64,000 nucleotides of DNA, taken from positions 310,001 through 374,000 of the forward strand of contig BDSL01000080.1 in assembly GCA_003116995.1 (NCBI GenBank), in the 5' to 3' direction. A program made the translations under genes and the position numbers. This DNA is from Yamagishiella unicocca. Its lineage: Eukaryota; Chlorophyta; Chlorophyceae; Chlamydomonadales; Volvocaceae. Of this stretch, positions 44,754 to 55,953 are shown piece by piece (position 1 is the stretch's first letter; each line of letters starts with the position of its first letter). Under the pieces are notes generated by a model. It searched no databases, was not told the DNA's origin, and was given only the letters and a program-made list of their open reading frames with translations.

Positions 44754-46424
44754 ATACCGGGGTTCACCAGGTCGAGGTGCACCCTTTCACAGATGATGCG
44801 ATATTCATCGATGGTAGGCCTTAGCCGCGTTGCTGTCGTTTTCTGGCAGCGGAAGTACATAACGTCTGCTGTCTGTGGGCAAAAGGGTGTCACTGTGTGG
44901 CCGCAGTGTTTGTTTTGCGTTGTTGCGTAATGCTGGGAGCGGAATGAGTGTACGTGTGAGAGCAGATACAAAAGGCGCGTGTATGCAGGGGTGGTGGGGG
45001 GAGCCCAACGCCAAGGTCCCGATGTGTGTGCAGGTCTCGCGTCGACTGTGACGCCGAGTGTAGTACGGCAGACTGGGCGGGTCCGTTCAGCTGCAGCGTG
45101 GTGTCTCGCTCCCCTCGTGCCTACCAGCTCATGGGGCGTGACGCGGACGAAGCATCAACTGCAGGCCGATTGGGGTCACAATGGTCACTACTGTGGACCG
45201 CACGACGCCCCATTACGCGTGTGCACCGCGCTGTTTTTGTTCCACCGTCCTCGCGCTCCGCCGCGATCTTTTGCAACTGCGTAGAGCCTGGTCCGGGCTT
45301 TTGTGCGGGTGTGCGTGGTTGTGATGTGCAGTGGAGTGCGCCCTGCTCGAAGACGAAAACATACACGCATGCGATGGATGGCGAGAGGGTTCGAGCAAAG
45401 CTGAGTACCCTTGCTGTACAATAAGTAAGCCTTAAATGCAGAATTGTGATGTGCCTGGCACGCACAGTTCGAGATCGCCGGGGCGAGATTGTCCGCCCTG
45501 CCCATTCTTTGAACGCTCGCAAGGCCTGTCGCAAAACCACAAGTCGGCGCTGTGGGGACTCCAGATGAATATGTTTAAGTCGTCGCGCAGCCAACTGACG
45601 GGCTGACGCTCTCCGGTGTTCAGGGAGGGCGAGAGGGCAGGGGGTGGGCTGGCTGGGGCGGGTGGGAGATGCTGCTGAATGGGGACGCGGGCATGGCGTT
45701 AACGTCTAGTGCATCAGGGGCGTCAGCGCTCGGTACCTTAAGTGGTCCAACCAACACAGGCTTAGGGAAATTACCGGTATAGGACTGACGACGTGCGGCT
45801 CATGGCGGATGCGTTAACAGTCAGCCGTTTGTGAGGTTGCAGAATATTGATGGTGCTTGGGCGATTTGGCCGCGGCATCGTAAGCTACGGGTCCAGGGGT
45901 GGCGGGTTAGCCTTATGGATGGTGGCTGCGTATGGCTTGCCGGGTGCATCATCACGTGCCGCGCGCCGGGGTTTTAAGCAGCAGGGTCTATCTTCCCCGC
46001 ACGTCGCGGCTGCCTGGTAGCGCACTACTGGAACAACAACCTCAAAGTTCGTTGTTGGTTTCCACAAGTGCGGCTGGGGTGTAACCCCACCTTCTGTTGA
46101 GCACCATTTCGTTGACTACTTTGCTCTAGAGCATCTTTCTTGGTTTGGAGTCAGGTCGTGGCGGCAGGCGTCTGGTACACGTGGTAGCTGCTCCAGCAGT
46201 TGTAACGCATCGTCATGCATATCGCGATGCTTATCAGCCCCATAGCATGAGCTGACCTCACTGAGGACCGGGTCGCCGTGCTCTTGTCACCGTAGATTGT
46301 GTCGCGCAACACGATCGCTGTCACGACATTACGAAAGGCGGGGTGTAACTTGGTGAACGAGCGATGCGCGCCTGGCCGGTTCATTGCGTACACGTATATG
46401 GGCCGGGGGCCGGCCTTGCGTGTA

Positions 46425-46429
46425 TTACA
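46425..46429 (-). terminator. TGTAA poly(A) signal of GRWD1
   Basis: TTACA on the plus strand reads TGTAA on the GRWD1 strand, about 540 bases beyond the stop codon. Confidence 0.5.
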
Positions 46430-46967
46430 CGGTAGGCTGCCGGCTGCCCCCCCTCCGCACGAGTACAACAAGCTCCCCGTGCAGCCGCCCTCTCACCCGG
46501 CCCCGCCTCCTTGCTCAGGAGGCCACTGTAGCGGCTGCGGTGCCCACAGCGGCCCGCGTGCCAATAGCCAGGCGCCGCAACGGGCCCTGGGGCCCTTGTC
46601 GTGCGCGAACGTTTCCAGACCTCAATGACCGGTCGCGGTAGCCCAGGTAGCCACATGGCAACCCCAGTTCGAGCCCTACATCAAAGACGCCACCTCCTCA
46701 CCCAACCCCACCCACGCCCCAGTCCTTCACGTTCGCCCTCATCCTACCCCATACACCGCCCTCCCAGCTCTATTCCCTTCCGCACACACCCTCACGACCG
46801 TTCGTGGCCGCCGTATTCCCCCATGCCTCTTTAAGAACGCACCCACCACACGTCACGTTGTGTCACGCCACACCGCTCCCCCCGCGACCGTCAGAATTGC
46901 CTACCTCACCCTACACGGCCCACTTCACCCCCCTTCAGCCTCAACACACACACACGCGCTAAACAGC

Positions 46968-49900
46968 CTACATGTTGGACGCCTTGAACAGGTTGAACCC
47001 GTCGCCGGCTGTGGAGACGATGACGCCGGGGATCTGCGAGTGCCAGTGCAGCTCCTTGAGGTCTGACTGGCCAGCGTGCAAGAACAGCAGCTGCGCGGGC
47101 AGGTCCTCGGGGGCCGAGGCGTTGCCCTCCGGTGCCAGCGCAGCCTCCTCCTCCGGGTCCCGCTCCAGAGCCAGATCCCACACCTGGGCGGGTGCGTATG
47201 AGGGTGAGAGTTTAAAGGAGTTTAAGGGAGGCGGTGATTGGGATGGATTTGTGGGTGGGTGACGTGTCGGTGGTCGGTTTGTGGTGGCCGGTGGTTGTGG
47301 TGGCGGTGGTGCCGCAAGCCCCTTGCTCTCACCGCTAGTTGGTTGTCAGCCGAGCACGACGCCAGCATGCTGCCCTCGTAGGGGCACCACTCCACGCTGG
47401 TCACGTGGCTGCGGTGGTACAGGAACTGCGCCACGTGCGCCGGGGGGCCCCCTGCGCCCCCGCCCGCGCCGCCGCCCTGCTCCGCCCCCCCGGCCGCCGC
47501 GCCGCTGGCGGCGCCGCCGCCGGCCCCCGACGCAAAGGTGCGGAGGTCCCAGATTCGTACGCAGCCGTCGTCTGCTCCCGAAGCCAGCATGTACGTCACC
47601 CCGCGGTTCCAGGAAATGACGTTGATGTCGACGGCGTGTGCGTCCGCCGCCGTCAGCATGGACCGCCCTCGCTCCCTCGTGTCCCAGATGCGGATGGAGC
47701 GGTCCGTGCCACATGAGGCGAACACTGTTTCCTCGCTGGGGCTCCACTGCAGATCCTCCACCGCACCCTCGTGGCCTGGGGGAGGGGCCGGAGGTGGGGC
47801 CGGGGGCGGAAGTGGGGCAGGTTGGTTTGGGACAGTTGAGGTGGGGTGAAGCGGGTACGGGTCGGGTCGGGTTGGATTCGAGTTGGGTTGCGCGGAATGG
47901 AGTTCAGTGGAAGGGGTGGTGAAACAATTACCAGCGCTACTTCAATTCCCTCCCGATTCCCTAATCGGCTTCTTAGCACACGGGCCTCCCGCAAAACCCC
48001 TCCTCCCCTTCTCGTCCCCCCCCCCTCCCGTCTCCTCCTCTTCCCTTTCGGCTGTCCCGCCGCCGTCACTCACCAGTATGTGCCCCTCCTACCGCCCACT
48101 TGCCGCCCTCGCTCGGCTCCCACACGTGGATCTTGTGCCGGTTGTCGCCGCTGGCCAGGCGGCCTGCCCGTGCCGGCGACCAGTCCAGCGCATACCCCTC
48201 GGACGAGTGGCTGTGCATCGCCAGCGGCTTAAGCTCCACCGGCTTGATGGCGCCGCTCTTGCCCTTGGCGGTGGCGGCAGTGGACTCGGTCTCCGCGGCG
48301 AGCTCCGAAACCAGCTTGGAGCCGTCTAGCAACTTGACCTGGGCGGGGGAGTGGAAGTACCGATGCGTGTGCGGGGAGTGTGGGGAAGGGGCGACAGCAA
48401 GCCGCGAGGTGGTTGGGCGCAGGGAGGGGGGTTGGACTATACGGCGGCGGCATAAGGCCCCAGGGCTGGTTGCAAAGGCCGGCGTGGAACGTGGGCGGAG
48501 GATACGCTAGGCCACCGCCCTCCGTCCGCCGCGGTTTCCTGCATCCCGCTGCAGTTCCGTTGCAGCTGATACATGCAAGCTGCAGCGCTAACGCCGCTGG
48601 GAACCCGAATGCACACCTCGGCAGTACCTCGGCAGTACTTCATCTCTAATCTTCCCGGAGGGCGCCACACCGCGGTTCCACTCCCCGCCAGTGGGTCCCT
48701 CTGATGCTGACCCCGCCCCCGGGCACTGCCCACGACGCACGGCCCCCGCCCCTGCTGCGCCCTCTTCGTTGACGCCTCCCCTGTCCACCGCTCGCCCCGC
48801 CTCCTGCCGCAAGTGTCGCCCAGCTGCCGCCGCTGCCTCCACTTCCGCCGAGCTGCCTAACGCAGCTTCCCTTCCCCCTGTCTCTACCCCGCCAGCCCCC
48901 AACCTCACCTGCCAACGCAGCTACCCCCCCTCCCTACCCCGCCTGCCCTGCCCCTAGCCTCACCTGCGCGTTGTCGCCCCACACCGCCACGACCGCCGGC
49001 TTCTGCGGCATCGACCTCACGCGGTTTACACCGCACGCCATCGCTGCTCTCCGGAAATGAAACGTCGCGGGGGGCTCCCCCCCGGCTCCCGCAGCTCGCG
49101 CAACGCCGTCCTCGCCCATCTCGCTGTCGTCATCGTCATCGTCGTCCGACTCCGACTCCGAGTCGCCTTCGGCCGCGGCCTTCTTCCCGTGGCGGCCCTG
49201 ACCCAGCTGCGCGAGTTTGAGGAAGCCGACGTAGTTTTGCCGCGCGGTTCCTGCCTGCGTGCCGCACACCATGTAGACGGTGTGGGGGAAGGCGCTGCGG
49301 GGGCCGCCTAGGTCGTCCTGGAGCAGGTCGAAGCTGCGGGCGGTGAGTGAGGCGGCGGGAGGAGGAGGGAGGGAGGGAGGAGAGCCGAGGGGTCGGTGTG
49401 GGGTGGGGTAGTGGAAGGGGTAGGCTGAAACGGGGACGCAAGGGGGGGTGAGAGGGGAGGGTACGGGGAAAGGGAGTGGGAGGAACGTGGCTGCATACAG
49501 GTGAAGGAGAGGAGGCAGGCGGGCGGAAGCGGACGCAAAGGTTTCGAGAGGTTGGCGCTCGTCTAGCACGCTGTGCCATGAGACAGGCGTGCAGGGTGGG
49601 AGGGGGAGGCGAAGCCACAGGGTAAGGAGACTGACGAGGCCGTCTATCACCAACCCTGGACCCAAACCCTGGACGTGGCCATCAACCCGGCCTCGGCTAT
49701 TACCCTCATTTGGAGTCTCCCCCTTGCTTCGCTTGTGCGACCATCCCACCTTAGGCAAGGCCAGTCAATTTCGAAACGGTGCAGACAGTCGTATGCCGTG
49801 GGGTCATACTCCAGCTCCTCATCCTCATCCACAGGGTCGATTCCAGGGCGCCAAACCTGTCAGGCCCGCAAAACACAAACGTCTGCTTGAAGGTATGCTT

Positions 49901-50197
49901 CTATGCTAGACTCAGCCACATGTGATGACGGGTTTCCGAAGGCAGCCCTTGATGCTGCCGTCGTCGCGCGCCGCCGCAGCGACACGCTGCCCGGCCTACG
50001 CACCTTGGCTGTTGATGATGATGGCTCTTGGTCAAGCTCCATCTTTTCTGCCTACGCAGCACATCACACCATATTATTCGGCACGCCCCTGCCGTCCGTC
50101 CCGAAACGGCGGCTCGCCAGCTACTCTGCCTAACCTTCTTGGCCTTGGCCTTCGCCTTGCCCGTCGGCTTCGCTTTAAGCTTCTTTGGGTTCCTCAT
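46968..50197 (-). CDS. GRWD1: Glutamate-rich WD40 repeat protein (ribosome biogenesis)
   Basis: Seven minus-strand exons give 503 aa: 50135-50197, 50004-50051, 49750-49856, 48964-49333, 48074-48338, 47333-47775, 46968-47183. The Lys-rich start (MRNPKKLKAKPTGKAKAK) looks like a nuclear/nucleolar signal. It is followed by the GRWD1/RRB1 signature EYDPTAYDCLHRFEIDWPCL and SFDLLQDD. An acidic Ser/Asp/Glu block splits the first WD region. Later WD repeats show GYALDWSP, HKIHVWEP, EDLQWSP, SIRIWDTR, INVISWN, VRIWDLR, SVEWCPYE and a final HSQIPGVIVSTAGDGFNLF. In yeast the homologue Rrb1 is the dedicated chaperone of ribosomal protein L3 (uL3) in early 60S assembly. Nucleolar action here is inferred from this strong similarity. 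A Gly/Ala-rich insert near the fifth repeat is unusual. Confidence 0.95.
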
Positions 50198-51017
50198 ATG
50201 TATGAGCTAAATGAAGCTTGCACCAGAAGTATTTTGCCGAGCGCAATGGAAGGACTTTCGCGCAGGCTTCACTGTAGTATAACACGTATCAGGAGCCTGA
50301 TTTTCTGCACGCGTGCCTCCTAAACGTACCCGTATAAGTAAAACGCGAATTAGTTGGAACCATTCGTACTGCACAGACGTGTGTAAGGGACTAAGGGTTA
50401 AAGCAATCCCTGTGTGAACATGCAGCACACGAGCACCGTGATATACATCATTACAGGACAATGCATATTCATCATATAATGCTGCTGGGTCTGCGAATTT
50501 TCAATAGATGACAAGGTGGTGACAGCTCCGGCTACAACAGGCCTTTTGCTTAGTGATTTAGGCCCAGGATGAGGCGCAGCCGCTCTTATGCGGGTCTGAA
50601 GGTACCTCGGTGTGCTAATAGCTCATGCTTCTCGGGGACTCGTCGTTTAGGTCTCTTACCGTTACGTAGGCCGATGTCCTGGGCACAAGCGAGTCTCGGT
50701 CGGACACCGTTGCGGTTGAGATCAAAGTGAGTAACATAATATAGCGTCTGGCTATATTGGATGCGATTGTGCGCTGTCGGGAAGCATGCCTCGACCGGGA
50801 CCGGGACCGGGACCGGGCCTGCAACCCTGCATTCATGCTGCAATGCTGCACACATCTGCCTGTACTCGTCTAGCTTGAAAGCAGCAAGTTGCACAAATTC
50901 AACTGCTCTCCTACCAGCCCACTGGCCGAGTCACGGTCGCACCTCTTAAGTTGAAGCAGAGCTGAGCTGAAGGCGCCCTCAACACTGATTATCCTTTACC
51001 CCCTCCGCACCCAACAG
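50198..51017. other. Divergent region between GRWD1 and the coiled-coil gene
   Basis: This stretch holds the GRWD1 promoter and the missing 5' exon(s) of the gene that follows. A possible first exon is 50569-50601 (MRRSRSYAGLK, phase 0, donor gtacct), but nothing confirms it. A (ccggga)n run of four units lies at 50793-50818. Confidence 0.4.
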
Positions 51018-54000
51018 CTGTTGGATTTGGCGAAATTAGTTCGGACCGCTCAGGAATGCCAGCAGCAAAGCGATTTCCTTCGCGGGCTCCAGGTGCGCCC
51101 TGGAGCGGCGGGGTCCCTGCATGCACACCCGCGCAGCTATACAGCGGCTTAAACCCTCACAAGCTTTCCGCATCCTTCTGAGTCTCCATGAAGCGTGCGC
51201 CCAAGATGAAGCTCTACCATACTCTCCCTCTCCCGCCCTTGCTTCTGCTCCAGGACCAGCAACTGGCGTCGGGGTTGCAGGCTCTGCAGGCGCAATTCCA
51301 CCAGCTGCAGGCCATCGTTTACGAAAAGCCCCAGCACGGTCGCAAGGGTCCCGACACATCCGAAGAAGTAGTTCCAGCAGGTGACGGAGTTGTCGGTGAC
51401 AGCGGCACCGGGTCTAGCCGCGATGAAGGCAGCGGGTTGCTGCTGGCGCGGAGAGTGGAGCTGCGGGCGCTGGCAGCCCGGGTCGAGGTGGGTGGCCTGC
51501 GGCGCGGAAAACCTGAATTGACGTGAACTTGACCCCGCCTGACCGCATTTGCAGTTGCGCGTTGCGTTCCTTGTGAGGATGCTTTGCGCAGTGCCAACAG
51601 CCAGGGGAGTCACTCCGCAGCCCAGAGCCCCATGGCCTCCCTTCGGCCCGCCTGCCTGCGTTCCTGAGCTGACGTCGTGTGCTGTCGCACGCGCTGCCCC
51701 AGGTGCTCGAGGGCGCGCTGGAGCGCTCACTGTCGGAGGCCAGGCAGGCCGAGGAGGCGCGCGAGCAGGTGCTTCACAAATACGGGGTTCACAATCGCGT
51801 TAACCCTCGCAGGAACGAAGGCCTGGGAGGGTCAACGCCGTGCAAACGGAAACCAGGTTGTGCACGAAGCAAACCCAGGCATGACCCTTGGCACTTGGTG
51901 GTTCCTCACCAGCGGACCTCTGAGGCTCGCTGTAACGTCTGTAACGTAAACAATTGATACGACCCGCATCCGCACCACCGGCTGGTCACATTCCCGACTG
52001 GATCTGCCACCACAGTCTGAGATGGTGGTCCTGGAGCGCCTGATTGCACTGGAGGGCGGCGTTGCTACGGAACGTGCGGCGCAAGCTGCCCGGTCCGAGC
52101 TGCAGCAGCAGGCGGAGGTGGGGCAGCTGCGGCTCCGGCTGGACGCCCTGGCCTGCCGCGTAGGCGGCGCACTGGCCTGGCTGGGCGGCGCAGAGGCAGC
52201 GACAGGCGGCGACGGCGGGTGCAGCGAACCGGCTGCGGAGGCGGGAGCGGAATGCGGGGACCCGCAGGCCCGACGGCAGCCCGGCGAAGATGTGGGAGAT
52301 GTGGAAGGCGACGGCAACGGCAGCAGTAGCCCGGGAGATGCCACCAGAGGGCTGGTGGAAGAGGCAGATGGCGGCGAGGGTGGGAGCAGTTCGGCGAATG
52401 CTGGTCCGGGCTTCGGAGCTGGCATGGCGGAGCTGCCTCCTCGTCTTCAGGCGGCTATCAATAGGTAGGCATCATGTTGATTGCGCGCGCCTGCAACCTT
52501 AGTCCCTGTAGTGCCAGGAACAATCCCACTGTGCACCAGCCTCGGGGTCCGCAGGTTGGCCGGACGTGAACCGGTGCTGCCCCAATCGGACATTTGCTCC
52601 CGTCTTGCTGCGCTCGCACCGTTGGCCCAAGAGGCCCGACTCCTCCCCTTTATCGCTGCTGCCGTTCGCCACGCCACGGGCTCCACGGCGTACAGGAGTA
52701 CCCGGGCCGCCGTAGCGGCGGCACTGGAGGCGTGGGAGGCCCGTGCAGCCGCACACGGCGAGGAGGAGTCAGCGCGGATGCAGGAGCTGCTCAAGATGGT
52801 GCAGGTGAAAGCCGCCGCGAAGCTGGCGCGCCTGAGCTCGGCTCGGCGCCGCACACAGCAGTCCGGGCGCCTGGCCTCAGGCTTGGGAGTCACGGCCCGC
52901 CAATGCATGCCGTGTCATGCATTGCGACGCTCATCTGCGTGCCCCAAAACGCAACCCTTTGCTGTTCGCTGGGGTGGGCATGAACATCTCCGAAGCGGCA
53001 GCCGGCGTCCATCCAAGCCGCGGCTGTAGCTGCTCCAGCAGCCCTTGTGTGCCCGCCAGCGCCTACTGCGGTCCCACCTCTTAAGATCATCCCCTGCATA
53101 GGCAAAAAAACCTCATAGTTAAGCTACGCTCCCTTTTAGGGAACGGAGCCCCGTCAGGTAGGCACTATCCCTCGCTGCGCGCCCTTCTCCCGCCTGCCCA
53201 CAGCTGCTACGGCCCCCGCATACGGTTTGTCGGCCGTGCATTCACGGATACTCCTTTACCCCCTTACCCCCGTACCTCCAACCCGCAGGGTCTCAGCCTA
53301 GCACAACAGGCTCTCGCCTCTCCCCTGGAGCGCCTAGAGGCCCTGTGCCCGCGTCTGGTGAAGGCCCTGCAAACCAGTCTGTGCTCTGGTACCCCCGCTG
53401 CTGCCACTGCGGGGGAGGTCCCGGGCCACACCAAGTGTGCATCCAGCCGACCCGTGGGTCGTGACGCTCAGCTGGAGGAGGCCTACATTCTGGCCAAGGA
53501 GGCCGGCGGCCTGGTGGCGGGACTGAAGGACGCCCTGGCGGACGTGATGGCGAGGAGCCAGCAGGGCGCGGCTGGGTGCGTTGGGGGAAGGGGTGGCGGC
53601 CCACCACGAATGCACTATCACTGCACGGCGTCGGTGACGCATACTCATCCACCGCCCTGCCGGCACCATTGCCGCCCCCAATCACGCTGCCGGGTCCCCC
53701 ATCTGCAGGCAGACTTGGCGGCCGGACGTGCGGGAGGGACCATGCCCTGCCGTCCGACTGCGGTCCGCGGAGAACGCCCGAACGCCGGCACAAGCGCCTA
53801 GCCCCCGCGACCAGCATCAGCAGCAGGCAGCGCTCTCCGCCGCAGCCAAGGTGGCGTTTTTCTGCCGGTCCGCGGATGCGGGCTCACGCAGCCCCAAGGC
53901 TGAAGGCCCAGAGGCAACCGGGGATCGATTCCCGCAGCCGTCTTTGGCGCAAGCTGCACCTTGCCAGTTGCATCTAGGTGAGGATAGCTCCGGAGCAGCA

Positions 54001-55953
54001 CAGCAGCAGCAGCAGGCAGCTCTCCAGGGCGCCGCCGTTTCGTCACCAGCGCCGTACTGGACGACAGTCCCCGTGGCGCTCTCCTCGCCTAGCAGAGCCA
54101 GCAGCTCCGAACCCGTGTCCGTCATCTCTCTCGCAGAGCTAGCGGTGCCGCGCAGCTCCGCCGCCACCTCCGCAGCAGCAGCAGCGCCGCCGGGGGTCGT
54201 TGCGCAAGGACCCGCGCAGCCTTTGGGAAACGCAACGGCGGCGATGGCCCCGGGCGAGCCGCTCCGGCGGCTGCCCTCATCGGAGCAGCTCGAAGGCCGT
54301 GCTGCAGCTAGGGCTGGGGCGGCGACTCTGCCGACGGGGACCACGACGCATCTTCTGTCGCCACCACAGGCGCAATCACCCGCGTCCCCGCGCCTCACCC
54401 CGTCCTGCAGCGCCGCCCCACTCGCATCCCGCTTTTCCGTCCCCATCGCCGGCCCCACCAGCGCTTCCGGTGCGCGGAACGCAGCTGGTTGCGGCCTGCA
54501 GGCCGCCCCTACGGGGACGTCACGTCCTACCCGGCAGGAGGCGCCGGCTGGCGGTGCGCCGCACGGCATTGCGGAGCTGTCTGCCGCACTCGAGCAAGCC
54601 TGGCTAGCGGGGAGTCACGGCGCCTCCGGTGGGCCCAGGGAAAAGGACGACACCTGCGGACTCACCTGTGGGCCCACAGCGCTCCCCGACGGATACGGAC
54701 GTGCTGCGGCAGGCTGCCCGCCGCTGGGGCATGTGGCTGCCGCCGGCGCCAGCGGTGACTCGGGCGCTTCGCGCGGGATGGCGTTGAAAGGCGACCGGGC
54801 GCACCGGGCGCAAGCACGCCCCCTTGCGGGGACGCGCACTGGTTTCGGAGCCACCAGCGCCGCCGCCGTCACGGCCACGGCCGCCGCATGCAGCAGCGGC
54901 GGCGGCGGCGGCCTCGGGGCGGCGGTGAGCGGCGACTCCTCGCGGCTGCTGCGGGATGACGTCCTGCTGTCGTCGCCGCCACCGTTGTCGTACGATTCGC
55001 AGTTCAGCCCCCGCAGCGACCTGTCTCGCCCGCAGCCGCTCAGCCGCCTGGGGTCCCGCTCCCGGCGCGTCGGCAGGCGGACGGCCGCTGTGGCCGCCAG
55101 CCCCGTCCCTAGCTGCGTGGACACCAGGTACCGCGGCGGCTACGACCAGGACGATGACAGCAGGTGGGGCTGGCTGAGCGACAACGACAACGACGAGGTC
55201 GACTGCGCCGCTGCATGTACTTCCCCGCTAGCCACGCGGAAAGCCCGCCGATGCACGGCGCCTGCGGTTGCGACCCCGGGGCGGGCCAGCAAGGCGGCGA
55301 AAGGCGCTCCGTCTGGCCGCCTGGACGTGCGTGGACGGGTGCCAGGGCCGGGGGCACTGCCGCTGCCACCGTCAGCCCGGACTTTGAACTCGGCGGGATC
55401 TCGCCTCCCTGGAGGCACCGGCGGTACTGGAAGCCGGCCAGCTGCGGCGCTGAGGCACGGAGCCTCGGCGGTGACCGCTGCCCGTGCTGCCATGGGTGCG
55501 GCTGCTGCCCATGCCGGCGAGGCAAGCGGGAAGGACCGGCCACGGGGGCGGCTTGTTCGAAGGGCCCCTTCGGCAGCGTCAGATCATGGCGGCGGCAGCG
55601 CCGCCGCAACTCCCAGCCGTGTGGGTTTCAGTAAGGCCCTCAAGGGTCCCCGTCACCTGAGCCTGTTCTACTCCAGCAGCAGCCCAGGGTCGCCCTGGCA
55701 GCCGAAGTCTAGGGGCGGCGAACGCGCCGCAGTGGCGGACGGCGGAAGCACCCGGGCGGCCGGGAGTACTGCTCCTAGCCCCAAGGCCGCTGCAAAAGCG
55801 GCGTGTCAGGCCAGCGGCAGCGGGCGGCGTCAGAGCGTGGGTAGCCCTCACAAGCAAGGGGGCGGTGGGAGGGTGAAAGGCGCCAGCAGCAGGTTGGTGC
55901 TCAACGGCGGTCTGCCAGCTCGCCACATCCTGGCGTCCCTGGAGCAGTTGTGA
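51018..55953 (+). CDS. Hypothetical coiled-coil and low-complexity protein, 5' end unresolved
   Basis: Seven linked exons with matching phases give at least 1229 aa: 51018-51092, 51254-51487, 51703-51768, 52016-52464, 52555-52888, 53289-53575, 53709-55953. Stop TGA is at 55951-55953. The donor after 52888 (gtcacg) is weak. The first part is rich in Leu/Gln/Glu heptads (QQLASGLQALQAQFHQLQ, LERSLSEARQAEEAREQ, RSELQQQAEVGQLRLRLD) and probably forms coiled coils. The later part, including the 748-codon last exon, is Ala/Ser/Pro/Gly/Arg-rich and mostly disordered-looking. No signal peptide, membrane segment or catalytic motif was found. I do not recognise a family. A scaffold or cytoskeletal role would fit the composition but is a guess. 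The 5' exon was not identified. Confidence 0.65.

Larger units (their letters stand above)
44355..46967. other. Convergent intergenic region between GYF-PIN and GRWD1
   Basis: This 2.6-kb tail-to-tail spacer holds two 3' UTRs. The open frames in 44980-46830 lack splice-site and family support on both strands. I see no gene or repeat. Confidence 0.6.

Noticed and set aside
53798..54569. Minus-strand open frames opposite the long last exon of the coiled-coil gene
   Set aside because: Antisense shadows of GC-rich coding DNA. No splice signals or domains.
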